NCBI GenBank assembly: GCA_903858085.1
Contig: CAIOHJ010000024.1
Location: 1-25,762, forward strand
From: an uncultured Chloroflexota bacterium
GTDB lineage: Bacteria > Chloroflexota > Anaerolineae > Caldilineales > Caldilineaceae
Length of the DNA: 25,762 bases
Reading direction: 5' to 3'
Shown here: in pieces, positions 6,168-13,773 of the stretch
Layout of the letters: every line of letters starts with the position of its first letter
How positions within the stretch are numbered: position 1 is the stretch's first letter
Made by a program: the position numbers and the translations under genes
Notes under the pieces: model-generated
Told to the model about the DNA's origin: nothing
The model's database searches: none
The model's input: the letters and a program-made list of their open reading frames with translations, nothing else

Positions 6168-7364
6168 TCACTTCCTCTTCAGCCTGCCGGCGCGGCTGGT
6201 GACGAGCTGCCAATACATCTGTGTCTGCCGCCGAGCCACCGCCGCGATGTCGAAGTGGGCCCGCACAAAGCGCTGGGCGTTCTGGGCCATCTCCTGCGCC
6301 TGGGGCGGGCAGTCCAACAGCTGGCAGATGGCCCGGCTCAGCTCGACGGGCTCCGACGGCGGCACCAGGCGGCCTGTTGCCAGCTCTTCGATCAGCTCGA
6401 CGGTGCCGGCCACCCGTGTGGCGACCACAGGCACCCCCGCCAGCATGGCCTCCAAAATGACGGTGGGCAACCCCTCCCAGAGCGAGGAAGAGACAAACAG
6501 ATCCATAAGAGGCAGCAGCTGCTCCACATCGTCGCGTGCCCCGGTGAACACCACCCGGTCGGCCAGCTGCAGCTCGGCCGCACACTGCCGCAGCGCTGCG
6601 TTCTCTTCACCGTCGCCGACGAGCAGAAAACGGGCCTGGGGATGCAGCGCAGCCACCTGTGCAGCTGCCTGCAAAAAATCGCGATAGCCCTTCTGCGGGG
6701 TCAACCGGCCAATCGAGCCGATCACGGGGGCCTGCGGGTCGATGCCCAGCCCGCGACGGCCGGCGGCGACCGCCGCGGGGGGCAGCGGGACAAAGCGTGT
6801 CGTGTCGATGGCATTGTGCAAGACGGCCGCACGCTTGTGCAGCAGCCGGGCCAGCGGGCGGCGGTCGAGCACGTCCACAGCCCGCTGCGAGACCCCCAGC
6901 TCGCGATCGTAGACAAACGGGTAGAGCCCATCGACCAGGATCCAGCGGCGCAGCGGGCGCCGGGCCCATTCCAGTTCGTTGTGTGCGGTGCGCAGCAGGA
7001 GACGTGCCCCCAATGCAGGGCGCAGCCAGAGCCCGGCCACATCGCCGAAATCACACTGGCTGTGGAGGAGGTCGACGGGCGCGGTAAACTGGCTGCGGAT
7101 GTGGGCCAGCGACTGCACGAAATTGGCGAGCGGGCGGCGGTCGTCTTTGGGCACACCGACGATGGTGCGGATCCCTTCGTCCGCCAGCTGGCGCCGCCAG
7201 CGCTGCTCGGCTGCTGCGTCCCACTCCCAGAGGCCGACGACGATCGCTTCGATCTGGTCGGGGTCCAGGTGGCGTGCCAGCTCGACCCCAAAGCGTTCGG
7301 CTCCCCCCATCCGGCTGTTGAGCGCCAGCCCGTTGAGGATCTGGACGACGCGCAGACGTCTCAT
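6168..7364 (-). CDS. GT4-family (GT-B) glycosyltransferase, copy C
   Basis: This 398-residue protein starts at the ATG at 7364, which overlaps the preceding stop (ATGA) and has GGAG six bases upstream. An ATG four codons earlier is possible. The N-terminal half shows the acceptor-domain pattern RVVQILNGLALNSRMGGAERFGVEL, with the GGAE loop. The C-terminal half has GSIGRLTPQKGYRDFLQA, LLVGDGEENAAL, and the donor-binding signature FVSSSLWEGLPTVILEAMLAGVPVVAT with the E-x7-E pair. It is therefore a retaining nucleotide-sugar-dependent enzyme expected to act on the cytoplasmic face. It is clearly paralogous to the GT4 at 8656-9834 (both have an 'N-A-I-D-x-T-R-F' and 'D-L-F-V-S-S-S-L-x-E-G-L-P-T-V' segment). 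The sugar and acceptor are not predictable. Confidence 0.9.
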   Translation of the reverse strand: MRRLRVVQILNGLALNSRMGGAERFGVELARHLDPDQIEAIVVGLWEWDAAAEQRWRRQLADEGIRTIVGVPKDDRRPLANFVQSLAHIRSQFTAPVDLLHSQCDFGDVAGLWLRPALGARLLLRTAHNELEWARRPLRRWILVDGLYPFVYDRELGVSQRAVDVLDRRPLARLLHKRAAVLHNAIDTTRFVPLPPAAVAAGRRGLGIDPQAPVIGSIGRLTPQKGYRDFLQAAAQVAALHPQARFLLVGDGEENAALRQCAAELQLADRVVFTGARDDVEQLLPLMDLFVSSSLWEGLPTVILEAMLAGVPVVATRVAGTVELIEELATGRLVPPSEPVELSRAICQLLDCPPQAQEMAQNAQRFVRAHFDIAAVARRQTQMYWQLVTSRAGRLKRK

Positions 7365-8659
7365 GGCTGGCTCCATTCTGTGAAATCTGCCCGGATCCGC
7401 TGGGCGGCGCGACGGGCCTGCTGCTGGATCAGCGGCAATGTCCGCCGCAGGTGGTCGCGCACCGCTGCCCGCTGTTGCCAGAGCAGTTCCAGCCGCTGCT
7501 CGAATTCGGCTGCCTGAAGGGTACGGATGTCCAGCACCCATTCTGAGAGACCGACCGTCTGCATGACGCCGTAGGTCTTGTAATAGTAGGCGATCGCCAC
7601 GACAGGGGTCCCGGCGGTCAGCGCAAAGATATTGGAGTGCAGACGGGTGCCGGCAAAGAGATCCATCTGACCGTACGCACATTGCAGATCGTCGGGGGTC
7701 CAGGGGCCATCGATCGCCAGCGCTGTGACCCCGGCGGCCTGCAGGCGGCCAGCAATCCGGCGGCTGGGCAGGCGGTCATCCTCGGCCTGGCTGGGGCCGC
7801 AGACCTGTGGGAAGAGCAGCACGCTGCCGCCGTGGCGGCGTGTGAACGAGATCAGTGCGGCCACCAGGGCCTCTTCGTAGGCGGGCTGGCCGTGGAACAG
7901 CCGGTTTTGGAGTCCAAAGTCGATGGCGGTCAGCCCGATCCAGGGGCGTTGGGGGGCTGCCAGCGGCTGCATCGCCTCGAACAGACGCTGCGGGCTGCCA
8001 GCGCCGCGGTACAAAAAGGCGGCGTCGGGCAGGACCTCTACCTCTGAGACCTCCAGCCCGGCCTGCCGCAGCGCCTGGCGCGAGGGTTCGTCGCGCAGCG
8101 CGAGGACGCGCACGCGTGTGAAGAGCCAGCGCACGGCCAGCCGTTCCCAGCGGCGCCGGAAGGGGCCTACTGTCTGCTGCATCATATAGAGCGGTTTGCC
8201 GGCCAGCCAGCCGTAGCCAAACGAAAAGAGGGCCAGAAAGAGGGGCAGACCGACCCCCGAACCGCTCAAGAAAAAATTGCCCGGGCAGCTGACCACCAGG
8301 TCGGCGTCCAGGTAGCTTTGCAGCAGACGCCGCTGTGTCGGACTGGGGGTCAGCCCGGCGAGCGACCGGCCGGTGGCCCGGTAGAGCAGGGCCACCAGCA
8401 GCGCCCAGCCCAGCAACCAGGGGGCGATCAGGAGCTTCGGCCAGCGCCAGGCGCCGCGTTCGCCTGTGTTTGATTTGAACCAGTGCACAAAAGAGGGCAC
8501 AGCGCTCTCCCCCGCCAGCGGCAAGTGGTCCGGGTCGTTGAGCGCAATCGTTGTCGCCGCTCCGGGGAATTGACCGGCGATCTCCTGCAAGGTGACTTTG
8601 AGCAAAACTGCGTCGCCCGAGTTGCGCGCAGAATGTACGTTGGTGATTAAAATTTTCAT
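7361..8659 (-). CDS. Polysaccharide pyruvyl transferase family protein
   Basis: This 432-residue protein starts at the ATG at 8659, overlapping the preceding GT4 stop (ATGA). It begins MKILITNVHSARNSGDAVLL, the family's N-terminal 'N-x-G-D-x-x-L' loop. Further landmarks are DADLVVSCPGNFF (about residue 105), YMMQQTVGPF, LALRDEPSRQALRQAG, LPDAAFLY, and the strongly conserved GTRLHSNIFALTAGTPVVAIAYYYKTYGVM near residue 345, where Arg-x-His is typical of CsaB/WcaK-like enzymes. Members move the enolpyruvyl group of phosphoenolpyruvate onto a sugar to form a pyruvate ketal, often on secondary cell-wall polymers that bind S-layer proteins. Some family members serve only as colanic-acid-type or uncharacterised enzymes, so the exact product is open. 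It lies between two paralogous GT4 genes, implying that the pyruvylated sugar is part of this glycan. Confidence 0.88.
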   Translation of the reverse strand: MKILITNVHSARNSGDAVLLKVTLQEIAGQFPGAATTIALNDPDHLPLAGESAVPSFVHWFKSNTGERGAWRWPKLLIAPWLLGWALLVALLYRATGRSLAGLTPSPTQRRLLQSYLDADLVVSCPGNFFLSGSGVGLPLFLALFSFGYGWLAGKPLYMMQQTVGPFRRRWERLAVRWLFTRVRVLALRDEPSRQALRQAGLEVSEVEVLPDAAFLYRGAGSPQRLFEAMQPLAAPQRPWIGLTAIDFGLQNRLFHGQPAYEEALVAALISFTRRHGGSVLLFPQVCGPSQAEDDRLPSRRIAGRLQAAGVTALAIDGPWTPDDLQCAYGQMDLFAGTRLHSNIFALTAGTPVVAIAYYYKTYGVMQTVGLSEWVLDIRTLQAAEFEQRLELLWQQRAAVRDHLRRTLPLIQQQARRAAQRIRADFTEWSQP

Positions 8660-9834
8660 GGGTCGGGTAAGGTGAGGTGCTGAAACAGCCGGGTGTACTG
8701 GGCTGCGCTCTGTTCGATCGCAAAACGCTCGCGCGCAGAGGCTGCAGCGCGCTGGGCCATGGCCTGGGTTTCGGCAGGGGCTGCCCAGACCTGTGCGATC
8801 GCTGCGGCCAGTGCCTGTGGATTTTGTGTTGGCACCAGCCGGCCGGTGACCCCATGCTGGAGAATTTCGTTGGTGCCTGCGATGTCGGTGGCGACGATGG
8901 GGAGACCGGCGGCAATGCTTTCCAGCAGGACGGTGGGCAGCCCTTCGACCAGCGAACTGGAGACAAACAGGTCGAAGCCAGGGAGGATCGTTTCGATGTG
9001 GGGCTGGGCGCCCAGAAAATGTACATGTGGCTGCAGCCCGAGCTCTGCACACAGTGCTGCCAGCCCCGGGCGTTCGGGCCCCTCCCCGACCAGCACCAGG
9101 TGTAGATCGGGGTGGTTGGGCAGCAGCTCGGCCAGGGCCAAGAGCAGCGTGTCGTAGCCCTTCAGCTTGACCAGGGTTCCGACTGTGCCCAGGATGCGAG
9201 CCGTCGCGGGCAGACCCAACTGCTTGCGCAGGGGCTGGCGAGCGCCCTGGCCGGCGGCAAAACGGGTGAAGTCGATCGCGTTGTAGAAGGTCTCTGAACG
9301 GCGGTGCAGACGGCGGGCCAGCCAGCGCCGCTCCAGCGCGGCGCTGGCCTGCTGTGAAACGGCGACCTCGGCGTCGAAAAAGAAGGGATGAAGCCAGTGG
9401 CCGAACAGTCGGCCCAGCGCAGGGCGTTTGGGCCATTCGACAATGCTGTGGCGTGTGCGAACCAGATGGTGTGCCCCCAGAGGGCGTTTGAGAAGAAGGG
9501 CGGCAATGTCGGTAAATTCGCCGTGGCTGTGGATGATCTCCGGGCGAAAGGGGAGCGACCGCCACAGCCCGCGCAGCCCCCGGACGCAGCTCGCCAGCGG
9601 CTGTGTGGGCTCCCAAAGCGCCGCAAAGCTGTGCGAAATCCCCTCTGCCTGCAGCACTGTCTGCCAGTGGGCTTCGGCGGCGTTCTGATAGGACCAGATC
9701 GAGGCCAGATGGGCCACCACCTTCTCCCGGTCAAAGGCCCGGACCAGCTCCACAACAAAACGGGCAGCCCCGCCCAGCGGATCGCCGATCGCAACCCCTG
9801 CTGTCAACTCGAGCACGTGAAGCGGTCTGTTCAT
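8656..9834 (-). CDS. GT4-family (GT-B) glycosyltransferase, copy B
   Basis: This 392-residue protein starts at the ATG at 9834, overlapping the upstream GT4 stop (ATGA). It has no strong Shine-Dalgarno, consistent with coupled translation. The N-terminal domain opens HVLELTAGVAIGDPLGGAARFVVEL; here the usual GGAE acceptor loop reads GGAA. The C-terminal domain has GTVGTLVKLKGYDTLLLAL, LVLVGEGPERPGL and the donor site FVSSSLVEGLPTVLLESIAAGLPIVAT. The order of motifs and several whole segments match the GT4 at 6168-7364, so the two arose by duplication and flank the pyruvyl transferase. It is expected to transfer a sugar from an NDP-sugar in the cytoplasm; specificity is unknown. Confidence 0.9.
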   Translation of the reverse strand: MNRPLHVLELTAGVAIGDPLGGAARFVVELVRAFDREKVVAHLASIWSYQNAAEAHWQTVLQAEGISHSFAALWEPTQPLASCVRGLRGLWRSLPFRPEIIHSHGEFTDIAALLLKRPLGAHHLVRTRHSIVEWPKRPALGRLFGHWLHPFFFDAEVAVSQQASAALERRWLARRLHRRSETFYNAIDFTRFAAGQGARQPLRKQLGLPATARILGTVGTLVKLKGYDTLLLALAELLPNHPDLHLVLVGEGPERPGLAALCAELGLQPHVHFLGAQPHIETILPGFDLFVSSSLVEGLPTVLLESIAAGLPIVATDIAGTNEILQHGVTGRLVPTQNPQALAAAIAQVWAAPAETQAMAQRAAASARERFAIEQSAAQYTRLFQHLTLPDP

Positions 9835-11111
9835 CGGGGAGCAGAGCCCCTTTCGCCCGTTGCGGGGGAGAGCGCCGCCCGGTAGAACTCTGTCAGCTGG
9901 TCGGCGACCCGGGTCCAGCTGAAGGCCTGCGCAGCCCGTTGGCAGGCCTGTGCGCCCAGCCTGCTGCGCAGGGCAGGGGCGTGGCCCAGCCGTATCAGGG
10001 CTGCGGCGAGCGCCTCCACATCTTGCTCGGGGACCAAAAGCCCATCGTTCCCTTCCTGGGCGATGGCCAGCTGGATGCCGGGCAGGGAGGTGGCCACGAT
10101 GGGACAGCCAGCGGCCATGGCTTCCAGCACCGTGTTGGGCAGCCCGTCGGCGTTGCCGGCGCTGTCGTGGACAGAAGGTGCCACGAAGATGTCGGCTGCA
10201 TGAAGCAGCCTGGCCACGCCGGCCCAGCTGAGCGCGCCGAGAAAGCGCACACAATCGGCGACCCCGCAACTGTTGGCCAGCTGAACGAGTGCCGGCTGTT
10301 CCGGGCCAGCGCCGCCGATCAGACAGAGGAGCTGGGGGAGCTGCTGTTGGACTGTCGGCAGCGCGCGGATCAGGTAGTCGACCCCTTTTTTTTCGACCAG
10401 GCGGCCGGTAAAGGCCAGGACGATCTGGTGGGGGGCGATGCCCAGCTCCTGGCGTGCCTGCGAACGTTTCTGATCGGTGGCTGCAAAAAAATCGGTGTCG
10501 ACCCCATAGGGGAGCAGATGAACCTTTTCTGGGGCTGCCTGCAAGGCCAGCGCCCCGTCGCGCAGGCTGGGGCTGCAGGCGGTCACTGCGTTGGCCTGGG
10601 CCAAAACAGATTGAGCAGCACGGCGCAGGAACCCTTGTCGCAACGCAAAAAAGATATCAGAGCCATGCAGGCTGATCACAAGCGGGCGCCGCAGGCGGCG
10701 GGCCACCCAGGCTGCGACCACCCCGTTGGGAACAACCCAGTGGCCGTGCAGAATGTCGTAGCGAACCTGCCGGTGCAGCTGCAGCAGGGTGAAGGCGGCG
10801 CTGGCCGCAAAGCCAGGGGCCAGCGCATAGGCCAGCGTGCGCAGCTGTTTGTCGCTGTGCGTGGCCTGGGCATAGCCCATGATGGCCAGGCGGTCCGGCC
10901 AGATATACCGGAAAGGCACCAGACGGACATCCTGCGGCCAGCGTTGCAGCTGCGGGTGGTAGGGAAGCACCACGTCGACCTGATGGCCTTTTGCTGCCAG
11001 GGACTGTGCCATGGCATGGACAAAGCGCGCGGCGCCGTCCTGGGCTGTGAAGGGGTAGCTGGAGGTCAGAAAGCAGATTTTGAGCGGCGGATCGGACCGG
11101 CGATCAGGCAT
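9831..11111 (-). CDS. GT4-family (GT-B) glycosyltransferase, copy A
   Basis: This 426-residue protein starts at the ATG at 11111 and overlaps the GT2 gene by eight bases. It is a different GT4 subgroup from the two downstream copies: N-terminus KICFLTSSYPFTAQDGAARFV, then HGHWVVPNGVVAAWVA, LVISLHGSDIF, LPYGVDTDFF, LAFTGRLVEKKGVDYLIRAL, LIGGAGPEQPAL, and the donor site FVAPSVHDSAGNADGLPNTVLEAMAAGCPIVAT. The D-G-x-P-N-x-x-x-E form is common in GT4 enzymes of exopolysaccharide clusters. The codons for the conserved VEKKG segment create a run of eight A followed by four G on the coding strand (10382-10393), unusual in this GC-rich DNA. Cytoplasmic action on a lipid-linked intermediate is likely. 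Confidence 0.9.
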   Translation of the reverse strand: MPDRRSDPPLKICFLTSSYPFTAQDGAARFVHAMAQSLAAKGHQVDVVLPYHPQLQRWPQDVRLVPFRYIWPDRLAIMGYAQATHSDKQLRTLAYALAPGFAASAAFTLLQLHRQVRYDILHGHWVVPNGVVAAWVARRLRRPLVISLHGSDIFFALRQGFLRRAAQSVLAQANAVTACSPSLRDGALALQAAPEKVHLLPYGVDTDFFAATDQKRSQARQELGIAPHQIVLAFTGRLVEKKGVDYLIRALPTVQQQLPQLLCLIGGAGPEQPALVQLANSCGVADCVRFLGALSWAGVARLLHAADIFVAPSVHDSAGNADGLPNTVLEAMAAGCPIVATSLPGIQLAIAQEGNDGLLVPEQDVEALAAALIRLGHAPALRSRLGAQACQRAAQAFSWTRVADQLTEFYRAALSPATGERGSAPR

Positions 11112-12102
11112 GGTGGCTCCCCTGTCGATTTGGGGGGGGCTCGTGCGGCTGGCCTGGTGGCTCCCGATTGGCTTCGAAGGAGCGCAGCCGCACCAGCACC
11201 TCCTCGATCATCTTGCGGTTCGCGCCGATCAGATCGGCCACGACGCCGATCAGCAGCGTCTGCAAGCCTGCAATCAGCAGCACAGCGGAGAGGATCAAGG
11301 ATTGGATGTGGCCGGCGCTGCCTTCGCTGAAGAAAGCCACCAGAAAACGGAGGCCGATCGCCGTGCCCGCCAGCAGAGCGAGCAGGCCGATCGTGACGAA
11401 CAGACGCAGCGGGCGATAGAAGGTATAAGCCCGCACAATTGTCACCGTCGAATTGGCCAGATAGTGGGGCAGGTTGTTCATCAGCCGGGAGGGGCGGGTT
11501 GGCAGGTTGGTGCGCACTGGCACAGAGCGGATTGCACGCCGCTGCGCCCCGGCCTGGATCAAGGTTTCCAGGGTATAGGAGTAGGAGCTGAGCACGAGGG
11601 TGTGCAGTGCGGCCTCGCGGGTCAGCGCTCGAAAGCCGCTGGTGGCGTCGGGCACGGGGAGCCCTGCGGCCTGGGAGATGACCCAGCTGCCCAGCCGCTG
11701 CAGCAGCCGCTTGACCGGTGAAAAGTGTTCGATCTGCCCCACCCCCCGGTCGCCGATCACCAGTTCGGCCTGGCCAGCGACGATGGGGGCGACGAGCAGG
11801 GCGATGTCAGCGCCAGCGTACTGGTTGTCGGCGTCGGTGTTGACGACAATGTCGGCGCCCAGGCGCAGGCTGTGGTCGAGGCCGGTCATAAAGGCGCGGG
11901 CCAGCCCAAGGTTGTGGGGGTGGCGCACGACGTGGTGGATGCCCAGCTCGTGGGCCACCCTGCTGGTGCCATCGGTGCTGCCGTCGTCGATCACGAGCAG
12001 TTCGAGGCTGTCGATGCCGGGCAGGTGGGTCGGCAGATCGGCCACGGTGGAACGCAAGGTCTGGGCTTCGTTATAGCAAGGAATCTGGATGATGCATTTC
12101 AA
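11104..12102 (-). CDS. GT2-family (GT-A) polyprenyl-phosphate-type glycosyltransferase with two C-terminal membrane helices
   Basis: The start is placed at the TTG at 12102, because GGAG lies ten bases upstream and the protein then opens LKCIIQIPCYNEAQTLRSTV, as GT2 homologues do. A more upstream ATG at 12159 would overlap the preceding gene and add 19 unconserved residues. The result is 332 residues. The catalytic GT-A domain shows VIDDGSTDGTS, VRHPHNLGLARAF and the metal-binding D-A-D in VVNTDADNQY, followed by DATSGFRALTREAAL. Two hydrophobic segments follow (LFVTIGLLALLAGTAIGL and LILSAVLLIAGLQTLLIGVV), and the tail ADLIGANRKMIEEVLVRLR is typical of DPM1/GtrB-like enzymes. These make or use polyprenyl-phosphate-linked sugars on the inner face of the membrane, so this may perform an early lipid-linked step. 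Confidence 0.88.
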   Translation of the reverse strand: MKCIIQIPCYNEAQTLRSTVADLPTHLPGIDSLELLVIDDGSTDGTSRVAHELGIHHVVRHPHNLGLARAFMTGLDHSLRLGADIVVNTDADNQYAGADIALLVAPIVAGQAELVIGDRGVGQIEHFSPVKRLLQRLGSWVISQAAGLPVPDATSGFRALTREAALHTLVLSSYSYTLETLIQAGAQRRAIRSVPVRTNLPTRPSRLMNNLPHYLANSTVTIVRAYTFYRPLRLFVTIGLLALLAGTAIGLRFLVAFFSEGSAGHIQSLILSAVLLIAGLQTLLIGVVADLIGANRKMIEEVLVRLRSFEANREPPGQPHEPPPNRQGSHHA

Positions 12103-12121
12103 GCGAGCTTCGCTCCACGGG

Positions 12122-13129
12122 TTAGCGTCGGCTGTCGTCGCCCGGCTTTTTGCCGCCAAGCCAGCCTCCCAGAAACATCTGACGGAGTGTCCCCTGGCTT
12201 TCCGGGGGAGCTGTCTGCGGCAGCGCTGCGGTGGGCTCCCACGCGTGGCGCAGCGCCTGGCTCTCCCAGCGCAGGCGGGTCGCCTCGGCTGCTGTGAGCG
12301 CAGCCAGCAAAGGTGCTTCGCCCGCAGCGGAAGGGTCGGTGTCGAGCCAGCTGCGCCAGTGGGTCAGCGCAGCGATCAGCTGATCCAGCCTTGCTGCGAC
12401 ATTGGCTTGATTGGCGTGTAGCTCCGCATAGAGGCCGGCGGCGCTGCGGTCAAACTGTGTGGTGCGGGCAAAGGCAATGCCAGCCAGCCGTTGGCTTTCT
12501 GTCCAGCCAGGCGCGGTGGCGGCCATCTGCAGCAGAGCTGCTCCCACCAGCTGCGGCAGGCTGTCGACTGCTGCGGCGATTCCATCGTGCTCCTCCGGGT
12601 CGACAAAGAGGGGCTGGGTGCCAGCATTTTCGGCAAAATTGCTGGCCATCTGCAGCGCGGCAGGGGGGGTCTGCGGGTCCGCTGCCAGACAGAAAACTGC
12701 CTGGTGCAGCAGCGCTGCCTGCGGGCGCAGATCGGCTCCGACGCCGTTCAGCACAATCCTGCCTGCGACGGCGTTGGGGTGGCCTGCCAGGGTTGTGGCG
12801 AACAGATCGAGCACAGGGCGCAGCACGCCGGTGAGCACCAGCACCATGGTGGAAGGTGCCAGATCGTCTCGCAGCAGCGCCAGCGTCTCGGCGACACCGT
12901 CGAGCGGCATGGCCAGCACAATCATGGCGGCCCCTTCACAGGCTTTGAAGAGATTCCACTCGACCCGGTGGAGGGCGTTGGCTTTGCGTGCTGCCTGCGC
13001 GGCTGAAGGATCTTTGTCGTGCCCTACGATCTCCAGAGCAACGGCATTTTTGATCAGGGCCAGCCCCAGGCTGGTGCCGGTCAGTCCAAGTCCGATCAGG
13101 GTAAGCCGTGGGTTGGCCATCGTCTGCAT
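12122..13129 (-). CDS. Prephenate-dehydrogenase-like (TyrA-family) protein with altered active site
   Basis: An N-terminal NAD(P)-binding Rossmann fold (LTLIGLGLTGTSLGLAL) is followed by a TyrA-like all-helical dimerisation half, 335 residues from the ATG at 13129 (GAGG seven bases upstream); the ATG at 13120 is equally possible. The conserved 'P-E-x-H-D' is present as DPEEHDG. However, three active-site segments differ from classical TyrA: the D-x-x-S-V-K strand reads LVLTGVLRP, the G-x-H-P-x-A-G histidine motif reads as VLNGVG, and S-H-L-P-H reads DSLPQ. Both catalytic-region histidines therefore appear lost. No other aromatic-amino-acid gene is nearby, and it heads a glycan block. It may be a divergent oxidoreductase with another substrate or a non-catalytic protein; the family call is solid, a tyrosine-pathway role is doubtful. 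Confidence 0.75.
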   Translation of the reverse strand: MQTMANPRLTLIGLGLTGTSLGLALIKNAVALEIVGHDKDPSAAQAARKANALHRVEWNLFKACEGAAMIVLAMPLDGVAETLALLRDDLAPSTMVLVLTGVLRPVLDLFATTLAGHPNAVAGRIVLNGVGADLRPQAALLHQAVFCLAADPQTPPAALQMASNFAENAGTQPLFVDPEEHDGIAAAVDSLPQLVGAALLQMAATAPGWTESQRLAGIAFARTTQFDRSAAGLYAELHANQANVAARLDQLIAALTHWRSWLDTDPSAAGEAPLLAALTAAEATRLRWESQALRHAWEPTAALPQTAPPESQGTLRQMFLGGWLGGKKPGDDSRR

Positions 13130-13166
13130 CCTTTCGCCTCTGCCCATATCCCCTTTTGCCAGGGGG

Positions 13167-13754
13167 TCAATTTTGACTGTCTGCGTTTTGCAGCCGCTCC
13201 AGCAGCGGCCGCCACTCTGCCGGGCCAGCCGCTGCTTTGGACTGGTGTTGTTCGATCAGCCAACAGGTGAGCGCACTGCAGCCAGCTGCCTGCGCCCAGC
13301 GTGCGCCGATGGCGGGGTGCTGGAGGTGGACATGCAGCGCATAGCGCACCCGGCCAGCGGGCCGTGCGTCCTGCAGACGGAGGAGCCAGCCTGGCGCCAT
13401 TGTTTCCAGCAGGACAAGCGGGCCGCGCAGCCAGAAGCCCAGATAGGCGCCGGCGTCGGTGGCCGCCACCTTGCCGACATCGTGGAGCAGCGCCGCAGCG
13501 GCCAGATCCTGGGCGACAGCGCCCTGGCGGTGCAGCGTAGAGAGCACCGCCAGGCTGTGAAAGCGTGCGTCGGCCGGCATTCGACGAAAGAGCGCCAGCT
13601 GCTCCGGCGACAGCACCGCCTCTGCCAGGCTTTCGTCCGCTTTGCCCAGCAGCGACCGTGCCCCATTCCAGAACTGGCGGACACGATAAAGCGCCCCCCG
13701 GCGGAACATCCGCTGGGAGAACACCGCCGAGAAACCTGCACTGGGGTCAGCCAT
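13167..13754 (-). CDS. HD-domain protein (putative metal-dependent phosphohydrolase)
   Basis: This 195-residue protein starts at the ATG at 13754, 19 bases after the M50 gene stop. It contains the HD-superfamily pattern: RFHSLAVL (His66), then ALLHDVGK (His91-Asp92), later HVHLQHPAIGARWA (His146) and IEQHQ (His170). The LLHDVGK block and 'HP-x-x-G' spacing resemble HDOD/HDIG-type or small YfbR-like HD hydrolases, which act on nucleotides or phosphorylated small molecules. The N-terminal 45 residues are not part of the domain. There is no signal peptide, so the protein is cytoplasmic. Its place between the membrane protease and the TyrA-like gene suggests co-transcription, but its substrate cannot be read from the sequence. 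Confidence 0.78.
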   Translation of the reverse strand: MADPSAGFSAVFSQRMFRRGALYRVRQFWNGARSLLGKADESLAEAVLSPEQLALFRRMPADARFHSLAVLSTLHRQGAVAQDLAAAALLHDVGKVAATDAGAYLGFWLRGPLVLLETMAPGWLLRLQDARPAGRVRYALHVHLQHPAIGARWAQAAGCSALTCWLIEQHQSKAAAGPAEWRPLLERLQNADSQN

Positions 13755-13773
13755 CAAACACCGATCCCAGCGG

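Noticed and set aside
4535..6202. 555-codon plus-strand open frame opposite the sulfatase-like gene
   Set aside because: It is antisense to a gene with clear family motifs, its product is low-complexity Gly/Gln/Val-rich, and it crosses gene borders. It is a shadow frame of GC-rich DNA. The same reasoning removes 3459-4709, 6117-7517, 9603-11330, 20833-22482 and 22191-24095 (plus strand).
12103..12159. Upstream ATG start for the GT2 gene
   Set aside because: It lies inside the TyrA-like gene, adds residues not typical for GT2 N-termini, and has no ribosome site; the TTG at 12102 has one.
13166..13177. GTCAA-TT-TTGAC inverted repeat as an operator
   Set aside because: It overlaps the stop codon of the HD gene inside a tightly packed operon with no promoter-like sequence around it; 5-base arms are easily found by chance.
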